A stretch of 64,000 nt of DNA from Parus major (taxonomy: Eukaryota > Chordata > Aves > Passeriformes > Paridae), in the NCBI RefSeq assembly GCF_001522545.3, contig NC_031792.1, positions 1,757,500 to 1,821,499 on the forward strand, in the 5' to 3' direction. The position numbers were made by a program, and so were the translations under genes. A model generated the notes under the pieces. That model saw only the letters and a program-made list of their open reading frames with translations. It was not told where the DNA came from and searched no databases. This document shows, in pieces, positions 21,362 through 33,029 of this stretch. Numbering within the stretch: position 1 is the first letter of the stretch; every line of letters begins with the position of its first letter.

Positions 21362-24300
21362 GTTTCCTGTCGCCGTAGCCACAGAGATTGCTGCACCCCC
21401 TTTCCTTTCTGTGCAAATCCTCCTCCTTTTTTTCCTTTTTTCTTTTTCTTTTTTTGAGTTTAATTTTGTTTTTTTCCCCACAAACCCCACTGTATCCCAT
21501 TCTTCACAGAGGGGAAAGGGAGCCTGCAGGCAGAGAAGGACTTGGGGCTCTGTCTCAGACTCCTGCTGGGACACCATCCTCAGAGCCAGGACCTTCACAC
21601 CAGGGTCTGTGGGAGCAGGACAGTGTTCTCAGACCTTAGAGACTGTCACATTCAGTCCCTGTTGTCTCTGGGGACTGAGACAAGAGGGTCTGAACCAAAT
21701 CAACACGGAGAGAAGTGACTGATCCCTTGCATGGAGCAAGGAGGATTTAGGTTCCCACACCCTGCCAGTGCCAGGAGGCCGAAAACCAGGGCTGGGCTCA
21801 GCTGTGTCATCACTGGAGCCTCTGCTGCAGGAGGAGAGCTGGCCCTGAGCCCTTCCCCTGCAACCTTTTTTCCCCCGGCACCACTGGGGCTGTCTCAGCA
21901 GGACAGGGCGGACAAGCCTCGCTCAGCACCATGCAAGGAGGGGATGCCAAGGACACCCGGCGTGTCACAGTGCCAACCCCTCAGGGTGACACTGCAGAAA
22001 GGGGTCCCAGCAGTGCCTGGACTGGAAACCAGATGAGATCCCAGAGAGGTTTGTTTGCAGCAGGTGACCTGGACGCTGGGAAGGTCTTTGCACGTCGTGA
22101 CTGGTGCCAGGATAAGGTCCCTTCTTGGCACATTTCTCTGGTGGCTGCTCCAAAGTCACACACCTTGCAGAGGGAAGGCAATTCCACACCGTGCTGGCTC
22201 TCCAGAGGAACTGAGTTGAGCCCAGAGCTGGTGGGGCATCTGCACATGCTGTGCTGGGAACACAGCACCCTGCTTACCTGCACAGGCTCTGTGGGTGTGC
22301 TGGCACTGCTGGCAGCGGGCTGCACTTGTCACCCACAGACATGGGAACCCGCAGGTTTTTGGCGAGCATGGACACGGGGGAGGCAGCGCTGCCCCACCCT
22401 GGCAGGCTGGCCCTGGTTCAGGTCAGCCTGGGGAATCCTGTCCTGGCACTCTGAGCAGCCAGGGATTGCAGGGCAAGTGCCAGATTCCAGCAGAATCCTG
22501 GAGACTGATCTTTGGTTTTGCTGGCTTGGGTTGGGGCTGCACAGCAGAGTCTGGCTGGGCTGACACTGATGCTGAGCACTCAGCAAAGCTGAGCTTCCCC
22601 TGCCTGGAGAGCATTGAGGAATGTTTGGCCATGGGGCCCTCCTGCACACAGAGTCTGGAAGCAGGACACAGCCTGCTGCCCTTTCCATGCTGAGCATTGA
22701 GGTCGTCCCCAGGGGCTGTTGTCTGACTTTTCACTATCCCTCACAAAATTCCCCTCTGCTCCTGGACCTTCCACAGTGGAGCTGTGTCAGCTGGAGGGCT
22801 GCAGTGCTGCCAGCCCCAGGAGCAAGGAGGAATGGGGGACAGTCCCTGTGCCTGCTCTGTCACGAGGTGCATGGATGGGCAGAGAGCTGGAACATGTGGG
22901 CTGTCACCATTCTCCATCCCCTTGTCTCTGGAGCTGATAGGACTGATGCCCTGCTTCTGTCCTGCTCTTGGGCTGGGACTAGTTAAGCCTGGCCCTGCAC
23001 AGAGTGTGCTCTGCTGGGGTGAGGCTTTCCCCTGGATGGATCCCAAGATGGAGGAGGTGTCAGTGGGGCAGCTTTGCACATCTCCTGCTTCCTCCCTGGC
23101 ATTTGGGGCACTCGTGGTGGGTCCTGTTTCCTGCACCCTGGAGGTGCTGCCATCCCCAGCTCTGTGTCCTGCACCTAGCACACCTGGACACCCCTGTGCC
23201 AGCACAGCCAGGGCCACCACCACTCCCAGGAGGACCAGGACAAGATGGACTAGCGTGTGGAGCAAAGGGGCTACCAGCAGGCACCAGCAACTGCCACTGC
23301 TCGTGTCCCCCACACACAGGGAAGGCTTTGTTGACCAGGCTCTGCTGCTTGCAGAGAAAGCCTGTGGAATGTTGCTCCCCTGCTCGGAGCAACACTGCCA
23401 GGGCAGTGCCAGCCTGCCTGGGATGGAGCAGCTGGCAGCACCTCTGGGATGTCCAGGAGGGCTCAGCACAGCCTGTGCCTCCTGCACCCCTGAGTTGCAG
23501 TGTCCCAGCCGAGCAGGTATGTGGCCACTGCAGGGCAGAGGGCCAGGACAAACCCTGGAGCTGCAGGATGGCTGGGCAAGGGCTCTGGGGAGTGGGGGTG
23601 ATGGGGCAGGCCACCCATCCCCAGGGCAGCGGGACACAAGTGAATGTGTTGGTAGGAGGGGGCTGAGGAGTGGGGGATGTGGCACAGGGCAAAGGCACCC
23701 TCGGAGCTGCCTGAGGAGCTGAGCCACAGTGCCACCGCGCTTTCCCTCGCTTCAAGGACAGTCCCAGAGGTGGTGGAAGGTGCAGGGAAATGCAAGGAGA
23801 AGAAGAAGGTTTGCACTGAGTGGGCTGAGCACCCCGGGATTTATTGCCTGGGTGATCCCTGCCCTGCAGGAGCAGGACAGGAGGGGTTTTCTCTGCCCGG
23901 GCATGGCAGAGGGACAGGGTGCAGCCATCGTGCTCCAGGGGGCCCTTAGGGAAGCAGCAAGGATGCACTTTATCAGGGCAGGGAAGCAGAGCCATGGTTG
24001 CTTCTGGCTGCAGGAATCCCACGAGAGAGCGTCTGGATAATCACGAGGAGTGTGATGGAGGAGAGCAGGCTTCTTCCCCCACACCTCCTCTCCTGCCCCT
24101 GCCTTCCCTTGTGATGCACTTTGAGGGTGGGGTTCAAGCAGTGGCTCTGGCTCCCTGGGAACACTGGTTGAGCCTCAACCCACCAAAAACTGCTTCAGCC
24201 CCTTTGGCCCAAGGCTGTGTCAGGTTCTGCCTCGCACGGGGGTGGTGATGGCAGGCAGGCAGGGGGATGGCCACTCACCTCCATGCATGTCCAGGCCACC

Positions 24301-25075
24301 TTTGTCACACGCACAAGAAGAGCAAATGCTTCATCACCTGGCTGGGGTTTGCTGGAGGGGAGACTGGGCTAGAACAAGGAGGGGATGGGACTTCTCCCAG
24401 GGTTTCACCCCTCTCCTAAATCAGGCAATAAAACAGTGTTTCCTTCTCACTGTGTGTGGACACCATTTGTCCTGTCCCTCTGCCACTGGCAGCCTGTGGC
24501 TGCCTGGCATCTCTGTGTGTCCCTGCCACGCTGGACCCTGTGGTTTTCCAGCCTTCACCGTGTCCACACATGCAGAGGAATCTGGACAGTGGGGGGCACG
24601 TGTGATCTGTGGGGCACCATGCAGAGAAGTGCAGGCATTGAAACTCACATTTCCACAAGACCACAGGCATGAGCTGCTTTCTCTCTGGGCCAGCTTGCCA
24701 AAATAAGATCCAGGTAACAGCTCAAAGGCCAAGGGAGTCTGCTGGCACAGCTCTGTTGTGGCAGCTGCTCCGGGGGGCATTTGCCCAGGTCTTTCTGCCT
24801 TGCTGGGAGGAGGCTGTGAAGCGGGACCAGGGCACTGCTGCCCACAGCTGCAGCCTGGCAGGAACCAGGCAGGGTGGAGGTGAGGCCCTGGGCTCTCCAG
24901 GCTGGGCTGCACATGCAGGTAAGTGCCCCGCAGGGACGGGGTGCCAGGTGCCAGCTTGCTGCTGGCGCCCAGCAATGCTCACCAGAGGGTGCCGGGAGCT
25001 GCTGGGCAGGAGGAGATGTTTGGTTTGTGTCGGTGTTTCCGAGATGCCAGCTGTACTTGTTGGATTTCACACATC

Positions 25076-25081
25076 AATAAA
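25076..25081 (+). terminator. Candidate distal poly(A) signal of ABCG4
   Basis: AATAAA followed within 30 bases by GT-containing sequence (GTGTACTACC), just before the LTR. It is the last same-strand signal before NLRX1; the link to ABCG4 is inferred from position only. Confidence 0.35.
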
Positions 25082-25154
25082 ACTTATATTTATAGTGTAC
25101 TACCTGGCTGTCTCCCTTCCCTGAGAGCCTCGAGGGCACACGTGTGATGGGGGG

Positions 25155-25956
25155 TGTTATAAATGCAAAGGCAATTTCTTGATTATAAATGAAAAGAAAG
25201 ATTTATTAATAAACAACAGAAAGCAACAATGATAAAATACCACAATAAAATAGTCAGCGCAGCGCTGGGTGGACAGGGTCTACACCAAAGGTATAGGGTT
25301 CCCAAATCCACGTTTGAGGGTTTCCAGGCTTGGGTTTTTATAGAGGTTTTATGTCCTTGGGCTAAAATTCCAAGCAGGTTCCATTCACCAAGTGTCTCTG
25401 ATCGTCCAGTGAATGGATTTCCTGACATGGAATAATAGAGTTAACTGGTGTCCGGGCAGAGTCTCCTCATATGCAAAGGAGACTCTATATGTATTTCAAC
25501 TTGCTCCATCAGGGCAGAGTAGTGGAATCCGGGCTGGTACAGATGAGTATCTGGGCTGTGTTCCTCTCTTTTGTCATTTTTGATTGCTCCTTCCACCCCT
25601 GGTCTGACAGGTGGGGTGTTCAGGTCCGGTGATGATTATCTTTTTGGAGTCTGTCTCTTTGCAGCTTGATTGTTCCCCACAGAAATCTGTAGGGCGTTGC
25701 TCGGGTCCGGAGGTAGGTGATTCTCTGAGCCAGTTCTATTGTGTCCTTGATGGCCCTCATCTTGTCAGTTTTATCTGAGTAGATGGGTTTCCCCTGAGTT
25801 CGTTATCTTGGTTGTTGGTGGCAATCTGTCGCTTTCCAAAGGGGATTTTCGACCAGACCCGGAGCGGGGTTTTTTTACATTTTATATTTCACATTATTAC
25901 AAACATATTTAATTTATATCTTTCCGAATTTTTAATACATGCAATAATTTATTACA
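25155..25956 (-). mobile_element. Solo endogenous-retrovirus LTR, 802 bp, minus orientation
   Basis: Read on the - strand the element begins TGTAATAAATTATTGC and ends TTATAACA, so it has TG...CA ends. It is flanked on both sides by GGGG, a possible target duplication of at least 4 bp. In the same orientation it carries a TATA box (CTCTATAAAAACC) and AATAAA in the expected order near its 3' side. No internal gag or pol sequence is adjacent, so it is a recombined solo LTR. The family is probably an avian ERVL or ERV1 type; I cannot settle which by eye. Confidence 0.8.
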
Positions 25957-26199
25957 GGGGCATTGCGTTTGGGGTGCAAATCTGGCCCGGCAGCCTTACC
26001 CAGGTGTGACCCCTCAGTCCCAGCAGCCCTGGGTGGGCTGGCACTTCCCAGGACAGCACCCAGGGGCTGAGAAGAGTTGCGTGTGTCCCCAGCGCCACAT
26101 CTGTACTTGCTGGCTGGCCAGGGCGGACCAGGCAGCAGCGAGAGGGCAGGTCCAGATGTGCGTGTTTGTGTGTTAAACAGGCACACCCAGGCGCTGCCA

Positions 26200-26700
26200 G
26201 CACAGCTCCTTCTCCCGCTGGGGAGGGATCCTCTCCGGAGCAGAACTCGTCCTTGCAGGCTCCAGTTGCACAGCCGGGCAGCATCTGGCGATACAGAGCC
26301 GCCAGATGTGTCCGGGGGACATCGCCGCTCGCAGCACATCTGGTAAGAGCGCGGCTCCCCCAGTCCTGTGCGTGTTTGGGAGGGCGTGAGGGGTGCGGGT
26401 GTTTCTCCAGGCTCCAGCCGCTCTCCCAATCCTGCCCGGGGAGCTGGCAGCGCCGGCCGTGGGGCGGGCCAGGGCAGGATGGCGTTGCAGGAAGTTCTGC
26501 CTGCGAAGCAGCCGCCTCCGCAGCGGAGCCGTGCCCGGGACAGGCCGGGCAGGAGGCGGATGGGCAGCTCCGGGCTGTGCTCCGGCAGCCCGGCAGCTCG
26601 GGCAATGGGAGCTCGGCTTTCCCGGCTGGAATCCTGATGGACGAGGTAACCCCGGGCTCCGGTCGCGGCACCGGCACGGGCTCGCCGTGGAGCGGGGAGC
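26200..26700 (+). promoter_or_regulatory. CpG-rich promoter and 5' non-coding exon of NLRX1
   Basis: CpG- and GC-box-rich sequence (for example GGGGCGGGCC near 26461) ends in a good donor (GACGAG then GTAACC) at 26645/26646. The three-codon frame opened by the ATG at 26637 would not be in frame with the main start at 27291, so it may act as a short upstream frame. A second possible untranslated exon is 27070-27187. Confidence 0.5.
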
Positions 26701-27290
26701 CGGGAGGGCACGGGCAGCGAGGCCAGGACTGCCACGGGTGCCAGCAGGGTGCCGAGAGGTGTCCCTGAAAGGGTTCTGCAGCAGGAGGGCAGCGCAGGGC
26801 CCTCGGCTGGGAACGGGCTGGAATCTGGGCATGGGACACAGGGGGGGTTCCATTCCTGCCAAGGCACCGCGGTCGGGACACCCGTGTTCAAGGTCAGCTC
26901 CTCTGACTCCGTCCCTGTGCCTCAATTTCTCCATCTGGATCAGATAAAAAGGGACTGTAAACAGCGTAGCTCGTGGGAGGTGTGAGTGAGCGAGCTGTCA
27001 CCCTGCTCGTCCCTTCCTCTCTGCTGGGGTTTGCTTATATCTTTCTCCCCATGTGCCTCAGTTTCCCAGGATGTCGGGGGCTGTGAGCACCACCCCGGCT
27101 CCTGAAGGATCACCCTGCTGAGCCGGGTTGGGAGCCTGAGTCAGCACCAGCACAGCCGGTTCTGCCGGACTGGACCACGCTGGGTCAGGTAATGCTGGGC
27201 AGGGCTCTGCTGCACCACATCCCCGCAGCCCCCGGTGCTCTGCTGAGCACCCCGGAGCCCCTCAGCCCCCTCCCCTTTTCCAGGAGCAGG

Positions 27291-30200
27291 ATGTCCCGGG
27301 CCATGCAGTGCCAGAGCTGCCTGCCCTGGGCCAGCTGGGCACAGCTGCCGCGGTCCCTGGCAGGGAGCAGAGGGACCCGCAGCGTGTCTGTGCGTGCTGC
27401 TGCCGTGCCAGGTGAGCTGGGCTCTGTCCCCAGGGAAGCCTGTCCCTGCTGGACATCCCTCCCCAGCTGTGCAGGGATGTGGGGCACCCCAGCAAGGTGT
27501 GAAGCCAATGGGCTGGGTGGGGTCAGCCCTGCTGGGCTGGAGAGAGCCATCCCTGACCATGTGCATTCTTCCTCCACAGCACGTCCTACAGGCAGGTGTT
27601 TCCTCAGGAGGATCCTTCGCACAAGCAGCATCTCCCTCCCCAGGTACAGTCAGTGTCACACGGCTGGGGCTCTGCCACAGCACCTGGGTGGCTGAGCTGG
27701 CTGCCTTGGCACCAGGGACACTGCTTTGCTCCCACCTAGAAAAACAGCCAGACCCACCTCCCTGCCTGCTGTGACTGCAGCCCACCTCCTCTGCCTCGCC
27801 ATGGGTTTTCTGGGAATGCACAGCCCATGGCTTCCTGACCTGCCTTCACCTCCCAGCCGTGCCCCTACCCTAGCCCGTGCTGTGGGGGAAGGAAGGGGTG
27901 AGCTGGCTCCTCTCAGCACTTCCCACAGCCTCGCTTGTGATCTGCCCACGCTGCCCCAGGACGGGTTTGGAGCTGCTCCCCGTGATGCTCTCCCTCCTCC
28001 TGCAGGGGCTGTGTTCGCTACCAGGGAGACTCCCAGGAGATCTCTGCCCAGCCCGGCTCCTCTCGCCATTCTCAGTCCCAGCTGAGGAACGTGGCCTCTT
28101 CTGGTGAGTTTGCAGCTCTGGTCTGGAGGGAGGGTCCTACACAGCGGGGTGGGGGCAGCTGCTGTCCTGGGCAGTGTGAGGGTTCCCCATAACTGGATGC
28201 TGTCCCTTCCCTGCAGTGGCTTGGGGCAGGCAACTTCCCCAGGCCCCTGCCAGTGAGCAGCCCTTGTCATGTCCAGCACCTTTCTCCTTCCAGGTGCCAT
28301 CAAGAAGCACCAGAAGAGCCTGTCTGCATGGTTCAGCCACCAGCCCAATGAGGAGAGGCAGTTTGGCCCTTCCTTCTCCCTGGATGCCGTCCACGTGGAC
28401 CCAGTGATCCGGGAGAGCTCCCTAGAGGAGATTCTGAAGCCCTCCCCTGATTTAACCATCCAGAACCAGCTCCAGCAGCCCTGTAGAAAGGTTATCAGCC
28501 TCAACAACCTCTTTGACGTGGACGCCTGTGGGCGGCAGGTGAAGAACGTGGTGCTCTACGGCACGGTGGGCACGGGCAAGAGCACCCTCATCAAGAAGAT
28601 GGTGGTGGACTGGTGCCACGGCCGCCTGCCCCACTTTGAGCTGGTCATCCCCTTCTCCTGCGAGGACCTGTCCCACAGCCACGCCCACGTGTCCCTGCGG
28701 CGCCTCATCACCAAGAAGTACCAGCACCTCCGGGACGTGGTGCCGGTGCTGGAAGCTTCCAACCTCAGGGTGCTCTTCATCCTCAACGGCCTGGAGCGCC
28801 TCAACCTGGACTTCCGCCTGGCTGGCACGGAGCTGTGCTGTGACCCCAACGAGCCCGTGCCGCCCTCTGCCATCGTGGTCAACCTGCTGCGGAAATACCT
28901 CCTGCCTGAGGTCGGTGGTGCCCTCCTTTGTGCTGGGAACAGGTTGGGGGTGAGCCCTGAGGCAGCACAGGGCTGTTGTGATAATTATTTGCAGTCCAGC
29001 TTGGCTGGCAACCCCTGTTCCTGGAGGGACTTGCCAAGGGGGACTCATGTCACTGGTGGGCTCTTTGGGGAGGCCTGATGAGGTAATGAAGGCTGAGATC
29101 TTCCAGGCTTTGTATATGTCTAGGAGGGAATGGGGAAAGTTCTTCTGTCCCCTCTGCTGGGCCAGGTTTCATCCAGCACCCTTTGTGCAGCAGTTTTGTG
29201 ACCCCCAACCTGTGGACGGGGTGATCCTTGTGCACCTCTCAGTGGGTTATGCCCTGCTGAGCAGCCCCAAACTCATCCATCCTTGTGTCACCAGGCCAGC
29301 ATCATCATCACCACGCGCCCTTCGGCCGTGCGCCGCATCCCTGGCAAGTACGTGGGCCGCTACGCCGAGATCTGCGGCTTCTCCGACACCAACCTGCAGA
29401 AGCTTTACTTCCAGATGCGCCTCAGCCAGCCGGGCTGCTCCGGGGAGGAGAGCCAGCACCGCAGCTCGGCGGAGCAGGAGAACCTGGTGGAGATGTTGTC
29501 GAGGAACTTGGAGCGCCACAACCAAATAACAGCTGCCTGCTTCTTGCCCTCCTACTGCTGGCTGGTGTGCACCACCCTGCACTTCCTCTACTTCACCAGG
29601 ATGGTCCCTCCCAGCCAGACCCTGACTGGCATCTACACCAGCTTCCTGCGGCTCAACTTCAGCGGGGAGGTGCTGGACAGCACCGACCCCACCCACATCT
29701 CCATGATGAAGTACGCGGCCAAGACAGTGGGCAAGCTGGCCTACGAGGGGGTGATGTCCCGCAAGACCTGCTTCTCAGAGGAGGACCTACGGCAGTGCTT
29801 CGAGGTGGAGATGAAGACCGAGAGCGAGCTCAACCTCCTGGAGGTTTTCCGCAGCGACGTCTTCCGCTTCTTCCTCAGCCCGTGCGTGCAGCCGGGCAAG
29901 GAGCACACCTTTGTCTTCACCATCCCCGCCATGCAGGAGTACCTGGCAGCCCTGTACGTGGTGCTGGGCGAGAAGAAGACCCTGGCCCAGAGAGTGGGGA
30001 AGGAGCTGTCAGAGGTCATTGGGAAGGTGAGCGAAGATGTGGCTGTGGTTGTGAACATCATCTCCAAAGTGCTGCCCCTGCGCTTCCTCCCTGTGCTCTT
30101 CAACCTGCTCAAGATCTTCCCTCGCTACTTCTCCCGGGTGAGCGGCAAGGACAAGGATGCCATTGCCCACACCATGGCAGAGGAGCTGTTCAAAGAGGAG

Positions 30201-32364
30201 GACTACTACAACGACGATGTCTTGGACCAGATCAACTCCAGCATCCTGGGCGTGGAAGGCCCCATGCGCCACCCTGACGAGGCCCCGGATGATGAGGTCT
30301 TTGAGCTCTTTCCTATTTTCATGGGCGGAATCCTGTCCCGCCGCAACCGTGCCATCCTGGAGCAGCTGGGCTGCTCCATCAAGAACCTGGCAGCCTTTGA
30401 GATCGCCAAGGCCATGAAGAAGACGGTGATCAGGAAGGGCCGCAAGGGCCTGCCCCCCTCCGAGCTCATGGACTACCTGTTCTTCCTGCACGAGTTCCAG
30501 AACGAGCGCTTCGCGGCCGAGGCCGTCCGCTCCCTCCGCGCTGTCAACCTCTCCTCCGTCAAGATGACCCCTCTCAAGTGCTCCGTGCTGGCATCTGTCA
30601 TGAGCACCACGTGTCACGAGGTGGAGGAGCTGAACCTGACCTCCTGCAACCTGGACAGCGGCAGCTTGAGGACCCTCTTCCCTGTCCTGCTGCGATGCAA
30701 AGCTCTCCAGTGAGTACCATCTCCTCCTGCCCTTGGGCACTGCTCAAAAATCGGGTTCTTTCTCACCTCTGCCCATCACGGGGATGCTTTAGGAGGCCAG
30801 GTATGGAAAATTTAGGAAAGGGCATGTTTATCCTCAGTGCAGACCTAGAGAACTACAGCTTCCAAAATGCAACGCTCCTGGAGCAGCCTTTCTAGGGCAC
30901 TGCATGCTGGGATTTGCAGTCCCAGCTCACCCCCCCGCAGGAATTTTTGGGAAGTTCCCTGTAGCTGGTACAGGCTGGGCGGGCTGCCAGCTGTCCTGGC
31001 AGACCCGAGTCCCTACGGGAAGTTACCCGGCATCCCCGTGTCGTTCGCTCTGTGAGGAGTTTGCTGTCCCAAAGGTGGGAGTCTGGGCTGTGCAGATGTT
31101 CTCACAAACGTTCCAGAACGTTTGTGGAGCTGCAGGTCTTCCTGTCGCCCAGGTGGTGGCGAGACGTGCTCAGCACAGATGGATCGGGCTGTGCAGCTGG
31201 GCTGTGCCGCACTTCCTTCCTCCAGATGCTCAGGAGGGCTTGATGGAGCCCTGATCCCTCCTCTGACCTTCACCCACCCGCTGAAGACTCCGCCATCCCC
31301 TTCCCCTTGCCGTGCTCTTGCTGGCACTGGCTCTGCTGGCTCATGCTCCGGTGCGGTGTCACTGTGCTCCCTTTGGGAGAGGAAACCTGGAGTGGCCTAG
31401 TTTGGGGAGCCCAGGGAGGATGGTGATGGGCAAAATGGAGCGGGCAGGGCTGCCAGGCTCTCAGGTAACAGCCATTTTGTTCCTGTCACCCCCGTGTCTT
31501 GCTCTTGCACCAGTCTGCAGCTCAACAGCCTGGGCTCCGAAGCCTGCAAGGAAATTCGTGACCTGCTCCTGCATGACAAGTGTGTGGTGAGCAGCCTGCG
31601 GTGAGTACGGCCCCCACCCCTGCATGACCCTGCCACTGCTGCCCACCACGTGCCCCGGCACTCTCTGAGCTCCCGTGTCCACAGGCTGGCCAATAACCCC
31701 GTGGGCGAGCAGGGCGCTCGCTACCTGGCCGAGGCGCTGGCCGGCAACCGCTCGCTGACCCAGCTGTCCCTGCTGCACACCGCACTGGGGGACCCCGGCG
31801 CCGAGGCCATCGCCCAGCACCTGGCCCAGAACCAGCACCTGCAGGAGCTCAACCTGGGCTACAACTCCCTGACGGACACGGCAGCCCTGCGCGTGGTGGA
31901 GGTGGCCAAAAGGCACGAGACGCTGGACAAAGTGCAGTGAGTCCACTCCGGCACATCCCTGCCTTTTGCCCACACGGTGTCCCCTGTCCTGTCTGCCTCT
32001 GTCCTTCCCCTCAGCCCTCACCAGTGTCTCCTGCTGCTTTCCTAGTCTCTACTTCAATGATATCAGTGAGGATGGCAAGAGGGCACTCGACAGCCTGCGC
32101 ATGGACCGGGACGGCGTCAGGGCTCTGGTTTTCCTCACGGCGGGCACCGATGTCTCCGATTACTGGTCCCACATCCTGAACGTGGTGCAGAGGAACCTGC
32201 CCTTCTGGGACCGAGAGCGGGTCCGGCAGCACCTCGCCCTCCTCCTGCAGGACCTGGAGAGCAGCCGCAGCCAGACTGCCAACCCCTGGAGGAAAGCCAA
32301 ATTCCTGCGAGTCGAGAGCGAGGTCAAGAAAATGCTGGGGAAACTGCAGGATGGGAGCCTCTAA
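27291..32364 (+). CDS. NLRX1: NLR family member X1, mitochondrial NACHT-LRR protein
   Basis: NLRX1 is a mitochondrial NLR reported to restrain MAVS/RIG-I and NF-kB signalling and to affect reactive oxygen production and autophagy. Eight coding exons: 27291-27411, 27580-27643, 28006-28103, 28294-28910, 29295-30709, 31514-31600, 31685-31936 and 32046-32364, giving 990 residues (human 975). Residues 1-94 are arginine- and serine-rich with almost no acid before residue 60, as expected of a mitochondrial presequence, and are divergent from mammals. The conserved block starts [14 protein letters not shown]. The NACHT Walker A is GTVGTGKST (about 184-192); the 1.4-kb exon carries the rest of NACHT and its helical extensions. 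Leucine-rich repeats follow ([37 protein letters not shown]), then the C-terminal helical cap. The ATG at 27291 sits just after an acceptor and gives the basic leader. The short N-terminal exons are the least certain part. Confidence 0.94.
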
Positions 32365-33029
32365 CCTGCTGCCCATCCACCAGCCAGGGCTGGGCAGTGG
32401 AGTGTGTGCCCACCTGGAGATGCTGGGTGGATGGTGCTGGGTGTGTGGGGCTCAGCCTCGTCTGCAGGGGAGGCTGAAGTGTGGGAATGGGACAGAAACC
32501 AGGCCGGGAGCAAATGGGACTTGTTCTTCTGGGCTTGTGGAAAGCCAGCCCCTGCACCCTGGCCAGAGCAGTGGCAGGGAGCAGGATTCAGGCTTGTCTG
32601 TGAATCTTTTGGGAGCATTAAAGTGCACCTCTTTCTTTCCACTGAAGCACACTAGTACCAAGACTTGATCTCCTTTTCGGGCCCTTCCTGGGGAGGAACG
32701 TGGAGCCGCCCCTCCAGCAGCTGGAGCGGAGGGTTCTGCCTTTCCCCGCCTCACAGCACTGGCATGGAGCAGCCCACCTCTGCTCCAGTGCTGAACCAGT
32801 CATTCTCCCCTCCCTGTGTCCCCCGGGAAGCCACCAGGAGCTGTCCCCAAGCTGGGTGTCCCGGGGTGCTGGCCCTGCTCCCAGCTCCGACTGGCAGTGC
32901 CCTGGGGCTGGGAGTGCAGGGAAGACTCGGGGCTGTTTAACCATTAAACCTGGGGCGTCTTGCAAGAGGCGGGGACACCTCCCTGCCACTTCACCCTGTA
33001 CCTTGCTCCCTCTGGCAATCCCTGCAGCC
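32365..33029 (+). other. NLRX1 3' UTR and spacer to PDZD3
   Basis: After the NLRX1 poly(A) signal there are about 400 bases of GC-rich sequence before the first PDZD3 coding exon. An ATTAAA also occurs near 32943. No separate gene is visible, and the PDZD3 promoter must lie here. Confidence 0.5.
32617..32622 (+). terminator. Poly(A) signal of NLRX1
   Basis: ATTAAA about 250 bases after the NLRX1 stop codon, implying a short 3' UTR (32365 to about 32645). Confidence 0.65.

Larger units (their letters stand above)
20849..25154 (+). other. ABCG4 downstream region, possible long 3' UTR
   Basis: No recognised gene. Plus-strand poly(A) signals occur at 24427-24432 and 25076-25081, so an ABCG4 3' UTR of up to 4.2 kb is possible. 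A minus-strand signal sits at 21356-21361. Open frames of 300+ codons exist on both strands at 22.7-24.0 kb, but the sequence is GC-rich and none resembles a known family. Confidence 0.4.

Noticed and set aside
29285..30277. 330-codon + frame overlapping NLRX1 exon 5
   Set aside because: It is a shadow frame of the 1.4-kb NLRX1 exon, whose own frame matches NLRX1 end to end.
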